Below, piece after piece: positions 1 to 10,200 of a stretch of DNA of 64,000 nucleotides. The position numbers and the translations under genes are program-made. The first letter of the stretch is position 1, and the number at the start of each line of letters is the position of its first letter. The stretch spans positions 13,134 to 77,133 of the forward strand of contig DAOOIV010000013.1 in the NCBI GenBank assembly GCA_035384605.1, written 5' to 3'. The notes below the pieces were generated by a model. It was not told the origin of the DNA, ran no database searches, and saw nothing but the letters and a program-made list of their open reading frames with translations. Origin of the DNA: Phycisphaerae bacterium (GTDB lineage: Bacteria; Planctomycetota; Phycisphaerae; UBA1845; PWPN01).

Positions 1-2
1 CT

Positions 3-101
3 TGCGTTCACGACAACCGGGTCAGCCGCGAGGAGTGCCGCCGCTTCTGTCACGGGCCCTCCGTTCAGGGCCGGCAACTCGTCACCTGGGCGCTGGGATG
101 A
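3..101 (+). CDS. 3' end of an unidentified protein (partial)
   Basis: The third forward frame is open from the window edge to a TGA at 99-101 and encodes 32 residues rich in Cys, His and Arg, ending in VTWALG. The composition is compatible with a real C-terminus and the stop lies about 70 bases before the next gene on the same strand. The rest of the gene is outside the window, so no family can be named. It could equally be a chance open stretch. Confidence 0.3.
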   Translation, partial: CVHDNRVSREECRRFCHGPSVQGRQLVTWALG

Positions 102-169
102 GCCGTCGTACAATGGCCGAATAGGACTGGAAGATCCGGCCAAGCAAGGTTATCCGGGGGGCTTGATTC

Positions 170-2500
170 ATGAGAAACGACTGTTGGGTTGCCGCTATGA
201 GTGTATTGTGGCCGGCGCTGTGGTGTGCGGGCGCCTCGACCTCAACCTCCGCTCCCGTCGCCAAACTTGCCCCGGCGGCGCGAGCCATCATCGGTTGCCG
301 GGGAACCTACGATGCGGCCCCTCGCCTGCCCAACGGACGAGTGGACCTGGACCGGTTGCTCTTGGAACTCGGCGACCTGCGGGCCAACACCTATCACTGG
401 TTGATCTGGCACGCCGACACGGACTGGGAGGACTTGCAGGCATTCCTGCCCCGCGCGGGCGAGGCCGGGCTCAAGGTCTGGGTCACGCTGGTTCCGCCCT
501 CGGAATCGCCGCCGCACACCAAGCGATTCTCTGAACCCTATCGGCTGGACTATGAACGCTGGGCGGTCGAGATCGCCCGTCTCAGTCGCAAGCATCCGCA
601 TCTGGTTGCCTGGAGCATCGACGATTTCACGCACAATCTTGGCGTGTTCACGCCCGCGCGGATCAAGGCGATCCGCGCATCCACTCGCGAGATTCATCCC
701 CAACTGGCTTTCGTGCCCTGCAGCTACTACAGCGCCGTTACGCCCGCCTTTGCTCGCGACTATGCGGGGCTGGTTGACGGCCTGCTGTTTCCCTACCGGC
801 ATGAATCCGGCGGCGCCAATCTGACCGATCCCGGCCTGGTCGAAGCGGAGGTTGCCCGGCTGCGCGAGTTGATGGGCGTAAGCGTGCCGATCATCGTGGA
901 TGTCTACGCCACGGCGCACAGCCGGTTGGGAGATTCCACCCCGGAGTACGTCGAGCAGGTGATCACGGCCGCGACGGCCTGCGCTGACGGCGTTCTCATC
1001 TACTGCCATCAGGACCCGGTCAAGCAGGCGGCCAAGTATCAGGTCATTCGTCAGCAGTTCCGCGCCTCGCCGGCCGGCGACGTGCCCTCGATGAAAACCT
1101 CGCTCCTGGTCGGGGCAGCCTGTGTGGACATCACGCCTGCTGGTCCGGTGGCATTGCAGGGACAGTTCAACCTCCGAATCGCCCGGACGATTGAAACGCC
1201 GCTGACCGCCAACGCCGTGACCCTGGAAGCGCGCGCGGGTGAGAAGTCGCTAGACGCGGCGGTCATGGTCTCCTGCGACCTGATTTCCATCCCGGACGTC
1301 GTGCTGCATTCGGTACGCGAGGAAATACGGAAACGGCTTCCGGAACTCGGTGCAGACAAGATCATTCTGAACGGAACCCATACTCACACGGCACCCGTCA
1401 TGGAAGCGGGCCGATACGAGCTTCCGAAGGAAGGCGTTATGCCGGTGGAAGCATATCGAGCCTTTCTTGTCGAGCGGCTTGCCGAGGTGATCGCAAAGGC
1501 ATGGACCAGCCGCGGGCCGGGCAGCGTAACCTGGGGCCTCGGGCATGCCATGGTGGCTTACAACCGGCGCGCAGTCTACGTCGACGGTTCGGCGGTAATG
1601 TACGGCAGGACGGACGTACCGACGTTCCGCGGCCTCGAGGGCTACGAGGACCACGACGTTGGCACGCTGTTCTTCTGGAACAAGGACGGCAGACTCATCT
1701 GCATCGGCGTCAACGTATCCTGTCCTTCGCAAGTGGTCGAAAGTCGAGCCACGATCAACGCCGATTTCTGGCACCCGGTGCGCGAAGCGTTGCGCAGGCA
1801 ATACGGTCCGGAGGTGTGTATCCTCGGATGGACGGGGGCCGCCGGCGACCAGTCGCCCAGACCGATTCACCGGAAGGCGGCCGAGGAGCGGATGATGCGG
1901 CTTCGCGGGCTGGAGCCGACGGAGGAACTGGCCCGGCGCATTACGCGGGCAGTTGATGAGGCTTACGAGGCGGTCAAGAACGATCGGCATGCCGATGGGC
2001 CGCTGATCCACCGGGTGGAAACGGTTCAGCTTCCCATGCGGCTGGTGACCGAAGCAGAATACGCCGAAGCAAAGGTTGCTTGCCGGCAGGTCGCCGACGA
2101 AATCGCCAAGGATCCGAAAGCCGCCGACCGTTTGCACCGGCGGATGAAATGGTACGAGGCAACCGTTCAGAGATTCGAATCGCAGAAGGATAATCCGAAC
2201 CCCACGCACGAGACTGAATTGCACGTGCTGCGCATCGGCGATGCGGTGATCTGCACGAATCCATTCGAGTTGTTCACCGACTACGGCGTCCAGATCAAGG
2301 CCCGCAGCAAAGCGGTTCAGACCTTCGTGATCCAGTTGGCCGGCGGCGGAAGTTATCTTCCGACCGAGCGGGCCGTGCGCGGAGGCGGTTACAGTGCGGT
2401 GGTTCACAGCAACAAGGTCGGTCCTGAGGGCGGGCAGATGCTGGTCGACCGAACAGTCGAGGCGATTAGCGCACTGTTCGGCCCACATCCGTCCCAGTGA
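170..2500 (+). CDS. Secreted two-domain protein: barrel-like N-terminal domain fused to neutral ceramidase-like domain
   Basis: 776 residues with a hydrophobic N-terminus (about residues 7-25) resembling a signal peptide, so probably exported. Residues ~40-300 look like a TIM-barrel glycosidase-like domain, with alternating strands and helices and a WSIDDF segment. From residue ~312 (VGAACVDITPAGP) the sequence matches the N-terminal domain of neutral/alkaline non-lysosomal ceramidases, including the His-rich GTHTHTAPV segment expected to bind the catalytic metal. The ceramidase family cleaves the amide bond of ceramides, but planctomycetes carry many paralogues of unknown substrate, so hydrolase activity is inferred and lipid specificity is not. 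No neighbour suggests a pathway. Start at 170 is the first ATG before the signal-like segment; an ATG at 197 is the alternative. Confidence 0.75.
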   Translation: MRNDCWVAAMSVLWPALWCAGASTSTSAPVAKLAPAARAIIGCRGTYDAAPRLPNGRVDLDRLLLELGDLRANTYHWLIWHADTDWEDLQAFLPRAGEAGLKVWVTLVPPSESPPHTKRFSEPYRLDYERWAVEIARLSRKHPHLVAWSIDDFTHNLGVFTPARIKAIRASTREIHPQLAFVPCSYYSAVTPAFARDYAGLVDGLLFPYRHESGGANLTDPGLVEAEVARLRELMGVSVPIIVDVYATAHSRLGDSTPEYVEQVITAATACADGVLIYCHQDPVKQAAKYQVIRQQFRASPAGDVPSMKTSLLVGAACVDITPAGPVALQGQFNLRIARTIETPLTANAVTLEARAGEKSLDAAVMVSCDLISIPDVVLHSVREEIRKRLPELGADKIILNGTHTHTAPVMEAGRYELPKEGVMPVEAYRAFLVERLAEVIAKAWTSRGPGSVTWGLGHAMVAYNRRAVYVDGSAVMYGRTDVPTFRGLEGYEDHDVGTLFFWNKDGRLICIGVNVSCPSQVVESRATINADFWHPVREALRRQYGPEVCILGWTGAAGDQSPRPIHRKAAEERMMRLRGLEPTEELARRITRAVDEAYEAVKNDRHADGPLIHRVETVQLPMRLVTEAEYAEAKVACRQVADEIAKDPKAADRLHRRMKWYEATVQRFESQKDNPNPTHETELHVLRIGDAVICTNPFELFTDYGVQIKARSKAVQTFVIQLAGGGSYLPTERAVRGGGYSAVVHSNKVGPEGGQMLVDRTVEAISALFGPHPSQ

Positions 2501-3057
2501 ATACATGGAGACAACCCTGGATCCTGCTCGGGAGACGAGGCGGACCACACCCTTTGACTCTCGGAACGCGCGTGGAAACATTCGGGCATGGTCAAAGTCA
2601 CCGAAGAAGGCGGAGACCTGCCGGTCCCGGCTGTGCATCAGCCTGCCGACCACCGAGATCAGGCAGGTTGCCGGTCAACCGGCTTGGAAGCCGTTTGCCG
2701 ACAATCACTTAGTCGGCTCTTGCCGCGCCTCTGGCATGAACCGCATGCCGCCCAGTCCGGTCCTGACGGCATCGCGTGCAGGCAACGACGAAACGCGCCG
2801 GAGTGGGTGATACGGACTCCCGCAGGGCTTGACGCAGGCAAGAAACGGGTGCCAGCAAAGCCCAGCATGCGGTATACTCCCTATTGACTCGGTATTCGTT
2901 TCCCAGTACAAGGACAATATCCGGACAGGCCGTTGGAGGGTAGGAAACAGGACGTTTTGCACATCTCCGGGCATTCTGCGATTCCAACCGGTCAGGTCGA
3001 CGGTTCCGGAACGGTCTCAGGCGCAACGCCGCCATCGGCGGGAAAAGGAGAAAAGCC
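2501..3057. other. Intergenic stretch without a convincing gene
   Basis: About 560 bases between the ceramidase-like gene and the large dockerin protein. Short open frames exist on both strands but none has a recognisable domain, a signal peptide or a good ribosome binding site. The 3' half should contain the promoter and leader of the downstream gene. Confidence 0.5.
2884..2912 (+). promoter_or_regulatory. Candidate sigma-70-type promoter upstream of the dockerin surface protein
   Basis: TTGACT at 2884-2889 is followed after 17 bases by TACAAG at 2907-2912. The -35 box matches the consensus at five of six positions and the -10 box at four of six. It would give a leader of about 140 bases before the GTG at 3058. 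This is a pattern match only. Confidence 0.3.
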
Positions 3058-6000
3058 GTGAGAGAACAGAAGCAGCATATCCAACTGCTATGTGTATCTG
3101 TTGCCGTAATCATGTCCTGTTTTGTTGCCGTGTCCGCAATTGGCGAAGTGACCTTCGACGGGGTCATCGGTTTTGGCGCCGGCGAGGAATGGGCCAACGC
3201 GGAATCGACGGCGGTGCAGGACAACTACACCGGCTATGGCGATCAGGTCTGGAATGATCCAGCGGTCGTCGGCTCAGAGTTGGATGAGTTATACGTCCGG
3301 ACGGACGGCACGTACCTTTACGTCGGCGTCACCGGCAATCTGCAATTCGACGGCAACGCTATCGTGTTGTTGCTGGACACTGATTTGACCCCCGGGGTCG
3401 GGCAGAACGTCCTCGCCACGGAGATCGCGCCGATCATCAGCGAAATGCCATGTTCCTCGGTCGGGCCTCCTTTCGCGGTCCCCAATTTGGGGCAGGCGCT
3501 GGCCACCAACAACAATGGCACGCCGGATGACCCCAGCGACGACCTGACCATTCGAGATCCCGCCTCCACCGGAACGTTGCTGGACAGCGGCTTCGAACCG
3601 GACCACGCGATCGCGGTCGACACTTTCGGCGGAACGGTCCACGTGACCCAATATGACCTGTATTCCGCGTCGCTTGGAACCTGGGATGATCCCGGAACGA
3701 ACAACGGCGTAACTCCCTGCTTCGACCGCATTGAGTCTCTGCCCTACTATGCCGCGCGGATCTATCGAGGCCAAGTCGCGGTGGACAGCAACGACGGCAC
3801 GCTGAGCGGCGGCACCAACCCCAACGGCTCGCAGTACGCTTTCAACAACCAGGGGACACAGGGTGTCACCGCGACAGCGGTGGCCGCTGCCGGGTCGGGC
3901 CTGCCGGGCGATCCTCGCACTCAGACCCAAGGCCTGGAGGCCAAAATTCATCTGGCCGACCTCGGCTATACACCACCACTGACCAGCGACTTGACGATCA
4001 GGATAAGCGTACTTCTCATCGGCGGCGGGGGGTTGGTCAGCAACCAATCTCTGCCGGGCACGGCGCGTGGCACCAATCAGACCAACCTCGGCTATCGACC
4101 CGACTACACTGCCGTTGCCGGCAATCAGTATGCAACCGTGACGAGATCGGTCCAGGCCTTCAGCCCGAACATCGACGGGATGAACACGGTCAGTGAATTC
4201 GGTCTGGCCAACCTGGTCGCAAGCCAGGACACGGTGACGAGCTTCGCCGATCGAACGGCAGTCTGCACCTATTTGACCAACGGGTCCGAACTCGACGAGC
4301 TTTATCTGCGAACCGACGGCAATTACCTGTACATCGGGCTGACCGGCAACCTCGAGGAGAACGGCAATTCCCAGATTATCCTTCTGGACGTGACGGACGG
4401 CGGCCAGAACGTTCTGGCCACCGAGATCGCGCCGGATGGGCCTGTCGAGAATTGCCCCGGTAATGGACCACCCGGTGCCGTTCAAGGACTTGGTCAGCCC
4501 CTCATTCGGAACGTCGGCAACGAGACCATTCGTGATCCGGGTTCAACGGGTACCACGCTCGAAGCGGGTTTTTCGCCTGACTACGCAATCGCGATTGACA
4601 CAGACGGCGGCTGGCTGCACGTGACACAGTATGATCTGTCGGCCGCCGTGCTCGGGCAGTGGAACGATCCAACCACGCCGGAAGGCGGGTTGGGCGATTG
4701 TACCGAGGCGCCCATCGAACAACTCGACTACTTTGCGACACGCGTTTTCCGAGGCGAAGTCCAGATCAACAGCAGCAGCGGCATGCTGTCCGGCGGCACG
4801 AACCCGAACGGTTCGGAGTACGCCTACAACAATACCGGCACCGCCGGTGTGACGGGCGAGAGCGCAAACGCCCCGCCCGCGCCGGGTTCCGGTTTGCCGG
4901 GCGACCCAAGAAGCCAAACGCGCGGGTTGGAGGCGAAGATTTCGCTGGCGGATCTGGGGCTGACGCCGCCGATCAGCGGCGATTTGGCCCTCAAGGTGGC
5001 GGTGCTTCTGACCGCCCCCGACGGGTACGTCAGCAACCAGACGTTGCCAGGGATTCAGAACGGCAATGACCATGCCACGAATCTCGGGCCGCGGCCCGAT
5101 TTCACGACGGTGACGGGAACGCAGTTCGCCCAGGCGATCCTGACGCCGGCTGCTTTCTTCCCCACATTGGACGGCCGCGACATTGTGGCCGAGTTTGGCA
5201 CGAGCAACGCTGTCGCCAGCCAGGACACGGTGACCAGCTTCGGTGACCGCGTTCAGGCCCAATGCCAGCCCGTTCTTGCCCCCGGATCAGAGATCAACCA
5301 GATCTTCGTTCAGGACGGGCTCGACAACCTTTCCATCGACGTCGCTGTCACAGGCAACTTGGAGGCCAACGGCAACCAGTTGGTCGTGTTCCTTGACACC
5401 GTGGCGGGCGGTGAGTTCACCTTGGATGCCAACGCCGGACGAATCGGCGGAATGGCCGGTGATACGGTTCCCCTCGAAGCCGATTTCGCCCTGGTGGTCA
5501 ATATCTGGAGTTCCGTCGCTTACGTTGATCTGATCAACCTTCAGACGAACCAGAGCATTTACATCGGGTCCAACCCGGTGAACTCGGGCGAGGGCGTGCT
5601 CGACAACGGCGGGGTGGTACCAGATTGGCGGGTCGCGATCAACAACATGAACGTGGTCGGCGTCAACAATCGGTCGGCCGATGACCCGATCTATAACCCC
5701 TTGGGTATCCAGCCCAATAACGCCAAGACGGCCACCACCGGATTCGAAATCTCGATCCCGGCGTATGCGGTGGGTTCTCCCACTGAGGGTGATCCAATCT
5801 GCCTGTTTGCGATGATAACCAACAGTTACGCCGGGTGGCTTTCAAATCAGTTCCTCCCGGCAGGATTAGGCGGCGGCCGACCCAACTATAACGACGGAAT
5901 TGATGATCTGGCGGCCGCGGGCTATTCGTGCCTCACCACTTACATCGGTCCTCCTCCGCCAGGCTGTCCCGATCCGAGATACGACGCGGACGGGGACAAT

Positions 6001-6213
6001 GACGTCGACCAGGCGGATTTCGCCGCGTTCCAGGCCTGTTATACCGGCAGCGGTGGCGGGGTTGGAGCCGGTTGCGCATGCTTTGACTGGAACCCCGCGA
6101 CGGGGGAGGGAGACTTCGATATTGATGCGGAGGATTACGGCCTGTTTGAATTCTGTGCTTCCGGTCCGGGAGTTCCAGCGGACAAGACTTGCGACGACCC
6201 GGTGGAACCCTGA
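3058..6213 (+). CDS. Large secreted protein with triplicated domain and C-terminal dockerin-like module
   Basis: 1051 residues starting at GTG 3058, chosen for the AAGGAG at about 3045 and the hydrophobic signal segment at residues 10-30. The body has three homologous units: ~26-364, ~365-698 and a shorter one from ~699. Units 1 and 2 share blocks such as GSELDELY, TEIAP, HVTQYDL, GGTNPNGS and GLEAKI; the first two boundaries repeat SQDTVTSF. Residues ~969-1045 form a dockerin-like pair of EF-hand loops (DADGDNDVDQADF and a second FDIDAEDYGLFEF) with interspersed Cys, the GC-type dockerin common in Phycisphaerae. In classical dockerins such loops bind calcium and a cohesin; no cohesin is visible here. 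Likely cell-surface or extracellular. Function of the repeat unit is unknown. It precedes a starch-related pair on the same strand. Confidence 0.8.
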   Translation: MREQKQHIQLLCVSVAVIMSCFVAVSAIGEVTFDGVIGFGAGEEWANAESTAVQDNYTGYGDQVWNDPAVVGSELDELYVRTDGTYLYVGVTGNLQFDGNAIVLLLDTDLTPGVGQNVLATEIAPIISEMPCSSVGPPFAVPNLGQALATNNNGTPDDPSDDLTIRDPASTGTLLDSGFEPDHAIAVDTFGGTVHVTQYDLYSASLGTWDDPGTNNGVTPCFDRIESLPYYAARIYRGQVAVDSNDGTLSGGTNPNGSQYAFNNQGTQGVTATAVAAAGSGLPGDPRTQTQGLEAKIHLADLGYTPPLTSDLTIRISVLLIGGGGLVSNQSLPGTARGTNQTNLGYRPDYTAVAGNQYATVTRSVQAFSPNIDGMNTVSEFGLANLVASQDTVTSFADRTAVCTYLTNGSELDELYLRTDGNYLYIGLTGNLEENGNSQIILLDVTDGGQNVLATEIAPDGPVENCPGNGPPGAVQGLGQPLIRNVGNETIRDPGSTGTTLEAGFSPDYAIAIDTDGGWLHVTQYDLSAAVLGQWNDPTTPEGGLGDCTEAPIEQLDYFATRVFRGEVQINSSSGMLSGGTNPNGSEYAYNNTGTAGVTGESANAPPAPGSGLPGDPRSQTRGLEAKISLADLGLTPPISGDLALKVAVLLTAPDGYVSNQTLPGIQNGNDHATNLGPRPDFTTVTGTQFAQAILTPAAFFPTLDGRDIVAEFGTSNAVASQDTVTSFGDRVQAQCQPVLAPGSEINQIFVQDGLDNLSIDVAVTGNLEANGNQLVVFLDTVAGGEFTLDANAGRIGGMAGDTVPLEADFALVVNIWSSVAYVDLINLQTNQSIYIGSNPVNSGEGVLDNGGVVPDWRVAINNMNVVGVNNRSADDPIYNPLGIQPNNAKTATTGFEISIPAYAVGSPTEGDPICLFAMITNSYAGWLSNQFLPAGLGGGRPNYNDGIDDLAAAGYSCLTTYIGPPPPGCPDPRYDADGDNDVDQADFAAFQACYTGSGGGVGAGCACFDWNPATGEGDFDIDAEDYGLFEFCASGPGVPADKTCDDPVEP

Positions 6214-6314
6214 TCGGCTTGTATGCGGGACTTTGGGGAGTAATCAGTAGTACTAGGTGTGTGCGGTATGAGGGTCAGTATTTGAGCCAGCTCTATAAGA
6301 GGAGGAGCGAAAAC

Positions 6315-6998
6315 ATGAGGAATGTGACTGTTGTCTTTGTGGCTGCGGTCGCCATGGCCGTGGCTCCGTTGTTCGGCGACTATTACATCGCCGGCGATTT
6401 CAATGGTTGGAACCCGGCCGGCACCGCCATGACCGACCTGGGCAGTGGCATCTGGCAGGCAAACCTGACCGGCGTCGGCGGTCGGCATGAGTTCAAGGTC
6501 ACGACGGGGAGTTGGGACCAAAACTGGCCCGGCAGCGGGAACAGTTGGTTCTTTGGCGATGGTGACGGCAAGGTCACCATCACATTCAACGCCAACGACA
6601 TCCAGGACGGCTGGAGAGGCAACTGGGGCCGCATGGGCCTGAGCACCGATCCAGGGACCTGGACGGCGGTCGGCGACTGGCAGGGCTGGAATAATGCCAA
6701 CCCGGCGACCGCGATGGTGGCACAGGGCGGCGGGATCTACAAGTATCAGCAGACGCTGGCCCCTGGTTGGTACCAGTGGAAGGCCGTGGTTACGGGTTCT
6801 TGGGACGCCATTGGCGACGACTTTCGCGGCGTCAATGCGAACACGACCTGGTTTGAAGTGACCGCAGCGAACCCGACCGCCGTATTCCAGGTTGATGCTC
6901 TGACCGGCATCATCCGCGTGGATGTGGTACCCGAGCCGGCAGCGGTGATTCTGGTGCTGGTCGGCGGCCTGTTGTGCCTGCGGCGACGCCGCTCGTAA
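6315..6998 (+). CDS. PEP-CTERM protein with two carbohydrate-binding-like domains
   Basis: 227 residues. The ATG at 6315 is preceded by GGAGGAG at 6301-6307 and starts a signal peptide (VAAVAMAVAPLFG). Two tandem beta-sandwich-like units begin with YYIAGDFNGWNP (~residue 23) and WTAVGDWQGWNN (~115), the pattern of CBM48/CBM20-like or pullulanase-associated modules that recognise alpha-glucans. The C-terminus VVPEPAAVILVLVGGLLCLRRRRS has the PEP motif, a transmembrane helix and an Arg cluster, the PEP-CTERM sorting signal processed by exosortase. It lies 276 bases upstream of a GH13 amylase, so a role in binding starch or glycogen-like substrate at the surface is a reasonable inference. No catalytic residues are visible. 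Confidence 0.8.
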   Translation: MRNVTVVFVAAVAMAVAPLFGDYYIAGDFNGWNPAGTAMTDLGSGIWQANLTGVGGRHEFKVTTGSWDQNWPGSGNSWFFGDGDGKVTITFNANDIQDGWRGNWGRMGLSTDPGTWTAVGDWQGWNNANPATAMVAQGGGIYKYQQTLAPGWYQWKAVVTGSWDAIGDDFRGVNANTTWFEVTAANPTAVFQVDALTGIIRVDVVPEPAAVILVLVGGLLCLRRRRS

Positions 6999-7274
6999 GA
7001 ACCTATCCGGACGGGCTTTCGGCCGGTCGGGGGTTTGGGGACGGGCTCCAAGCCGCCTTGCCCCGAGGGCCGGCATTCTGGAAAGAGGCGGCCGCGGCGG
7101 CGCGTGAGGATTACCACGCAAACTACATGGGCGAGGTGTTGACCCAGCAATGAGTCCACGTCCTGGCCGGGATGGGCGCGGGGGTAATTGACGGCTGCTG
7201 TCGCCCGGGGCTGGGTACATGCGCCGCCCGGCCACGGCGGCTCCACCCTGCCGTCTGTCGCGGAGCACCGGGTC

Positions 7275-10200
7275 ATGGCAAGACGATGGACGACGAGATC
7301 GATGGCCTGTTCGGCATGCTTGGCCCTTGTGTCGGCGGCTGTCGGCCAAGGCGTGCCGGTTACTCTCCAGTGGTTCGAAACATCCTGGCAAACCATAGAA
7401 GACCGCACGGCTGATGCCTTCATCGCCGGCTACGGCCAGGTCTGGACGCCTCCACCCAGCAAGGCGGAAGGTGGAACCTCGAACGTCGGCTACGCGGTCT
7501 TCGACCGTTTTGACCTCGGCTCCCCGTCCGGCCCGACACGTTACGGCACGCGAGCGGGCTTCGAGGCGGTCGTGGCCGAGCAAAACAAGGCGGCCATCGG
7601 CACCTTCATTGACCTGATCCTGAACCACAACGGCTTCTCGTCCAAGGACACGCCGGGGTTCGAGGCCACTGGAGACTACCCCGGATTCGTGGTCAGCGGC
7701 GGGCCCGAAGGCCACGGCGATTTCCATGCGCCCGGAGCCAGTTGCAACTCCAGCCCGACCACTTGTTGGATCTCGAACCTGGCCGACATCGGCCAGGAAT
7801 TCAATATCGCGTACATTCGGCATCCGGTCACATCCGGGGACCCGCAGAACATCCCGGCCGGAACGGCGTATGATCGGCCAAGCCCGAACAACCGGCAGTT
7901 CTATTCGGACAACGATCTGCCGGCCAACAGCATCGGCATCCATCCGTTCAACACGAGCAATCCCATGGCCGGCGATCCCGTGGCAGAGAACGCCACCGGA
8001 CTTCTGCTGCGCTACTGCCGATGGCTGATCGAGGTCGTCGGAGTCGATGGCTTTCGGATCGACGCCTGTAAACATACCCCCGACTGGTTTTGGCGGGATT
8101 TTTATGACCGTCACGTCTGGCTGCGGGGCAAGCCGGATCTCAGCGGCGCGCCGACCACGCCGCTAAGCTTCGGGGAGTCGATCCTGGGCAATCCCGAGAT
8201 TGCCGCTTTCGTGTGCAAAGGCACCACCGGCAACTGCAACACCTCCGGCGGGGTCACCGGCAATCGCGACGCCCTGGACTTCCCGCTCTATTACGCCATC
8301 CACGACATGCTCAGCCAGAACGGCTTCGGCAACTGGTCCAGCGTGGTGAACGCCAGCTTCGATGGGTACTTCGACGGCAACGCCAATAACGGCGACTTCG
8401 GTGTCACCTTCGTCGAGAACCACGACGCCGGGCAGCCGCTGCCCTCACCGGGGCTGCTCGCCTATGCCTATCTCCTGACCCGAGCGGGCTTGCCGATTGT
8501 CTACTACCAGGCCGGTGAGTTCGGCAGCGTCAGCTTTCCGCGGCCCAGCCGGTCCGATCCGCTGGGGAACGACGACAGCTATCTCACCACCCTCGTGGAT
8601 GTCCACAACGAGTACGCCCGCGGCAGCTACCTCGAACGATGGATCGACGGAGACGTACTGATCTACGAACGTGACAATGCCTGCCTGGTGGGCCTCAACG
8701 ATCGCCATGACAACGGGTACGATCAAAGAACGGTGCAGACGAGCTTCACGGCCGGCACCCGCCTCAAGGAGCTTACCGGCAATGCGACCGACGTAGCCGT
8801 CGATCCCACCAACGCCATCTGGGACGTTATCACGGTCGACGCCGGCGGCCAGGCCACGATCCGCGTGCCGAGAAACAGGAACGTGAACGGAGATTGGCAT
8901 GGACGCGGTTACGTAGTGTACGGTCCGGTGAATCCAGACGGTGACCTCTTCGTGACACCGGTGGCCGAGACGATCCCGGCGGACTCGCCGTCCAAACCCA
9001 ACGGTACGCGGCGACTCACCCCTATTGACGTGATCACCGCCGACCAGTTCGAGGTCCGTCTCGAGACCGTTGACGCCGATCCGCTCGACCCGGCCGAGGA
9101 TGATCTGGCCCTGCTGCGGATGGACATGGGAATGGACATCAACGGCAATGGCTATATCGACAGTCTGGACCCCGGTTTTGTGGGTTATGGCTACGAGCAT
9201 TTCCTGACCGAGTCGGTCTCGCTCGAATCGGGCGGCGTGGACATCGGCGGCGTGCAGAAGGGCCTCTACCGTCAGATCATCGATGCAACATCGCTTTCCG
9301 AGGGGCGGCATTATCTCGGCGTCATCGCCTTCCGTTCCCGACCCGCCGGGTCGCCGCCGATTTTCGAGACGTGGCGCAAGGTCATTCTGATCGATCGGCT
9401 GGCTCCGACAATGACGTTGGCCGATCCGCCGCCGGGTACGCCGATCACCTCGAGCATGTATCAGATTGCGGTGCGTTCGCCCGACCGCACCGCCACGCGG
9501 GTACATCTGTTCCTGGACCAGCAGCCGGGGACCGACGTCGTCGCTCTGGCCGAAGCCGGGCAGGGGCTGGCCACGCAAACAGACAGGGACACGTTCGCCC
9601 GCACGTTCACCGGGATGAACGAGGGGCACCATCGACTTGACGTCGTGGCCTATGAACCGACCAGAGCTGAGCCCGGCGTCACGACGATCACCGGCATCCT
9701 CGTGCAGATCAACGGCTTCGACGGTCTGGGCGACATGAACAACGACAACCGAACCAACAACCGTGACATTTTCTCTTTCGTTCAAATGGCCGGAGCCGGC
9801 AATCAGTTCAGTCCCGCCGGCGACATGAACGGCAACGGACTGGTCGATCAGGACGACGTGCCCCTATTTGCCGATCGGATGTACGGGGCCGGCTTGCCGC
9901 AGGGACCGGGACATGAGGCAACGGCGTCCGGCGGAAGTCAGATCAGCACCGGTCAGTCCTTCTTCTGGCTTCAGGAGGAAGCCGCGTTCAGCCGCTTGGG
10001 CAGCGTCACCAACCCCGATGTGCAGTTGGTGGCCGGCAGATCGGTGCCGCTGTATCTCTGGTTCAACAAGGCCACGGCCCCCCTGGGTTTCGACGGCATC
10101 AGCTTCGATGTGCGACTGAGGAGCGACGACGGAGGGTCAGCCCAGGCGTCGATATCGATCGATGAACCACCCGGCCGCTGGTACGGGGCCACTGCCGGCA

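Noticed and set aside
6135..8114. A ~660-codon open frame on the minus strand across the starch-related genes
   Set aside because: It runs antisense to two well-supported genes and spans their spacer; the translation is Arg/Pro/Gly-rich without domains.
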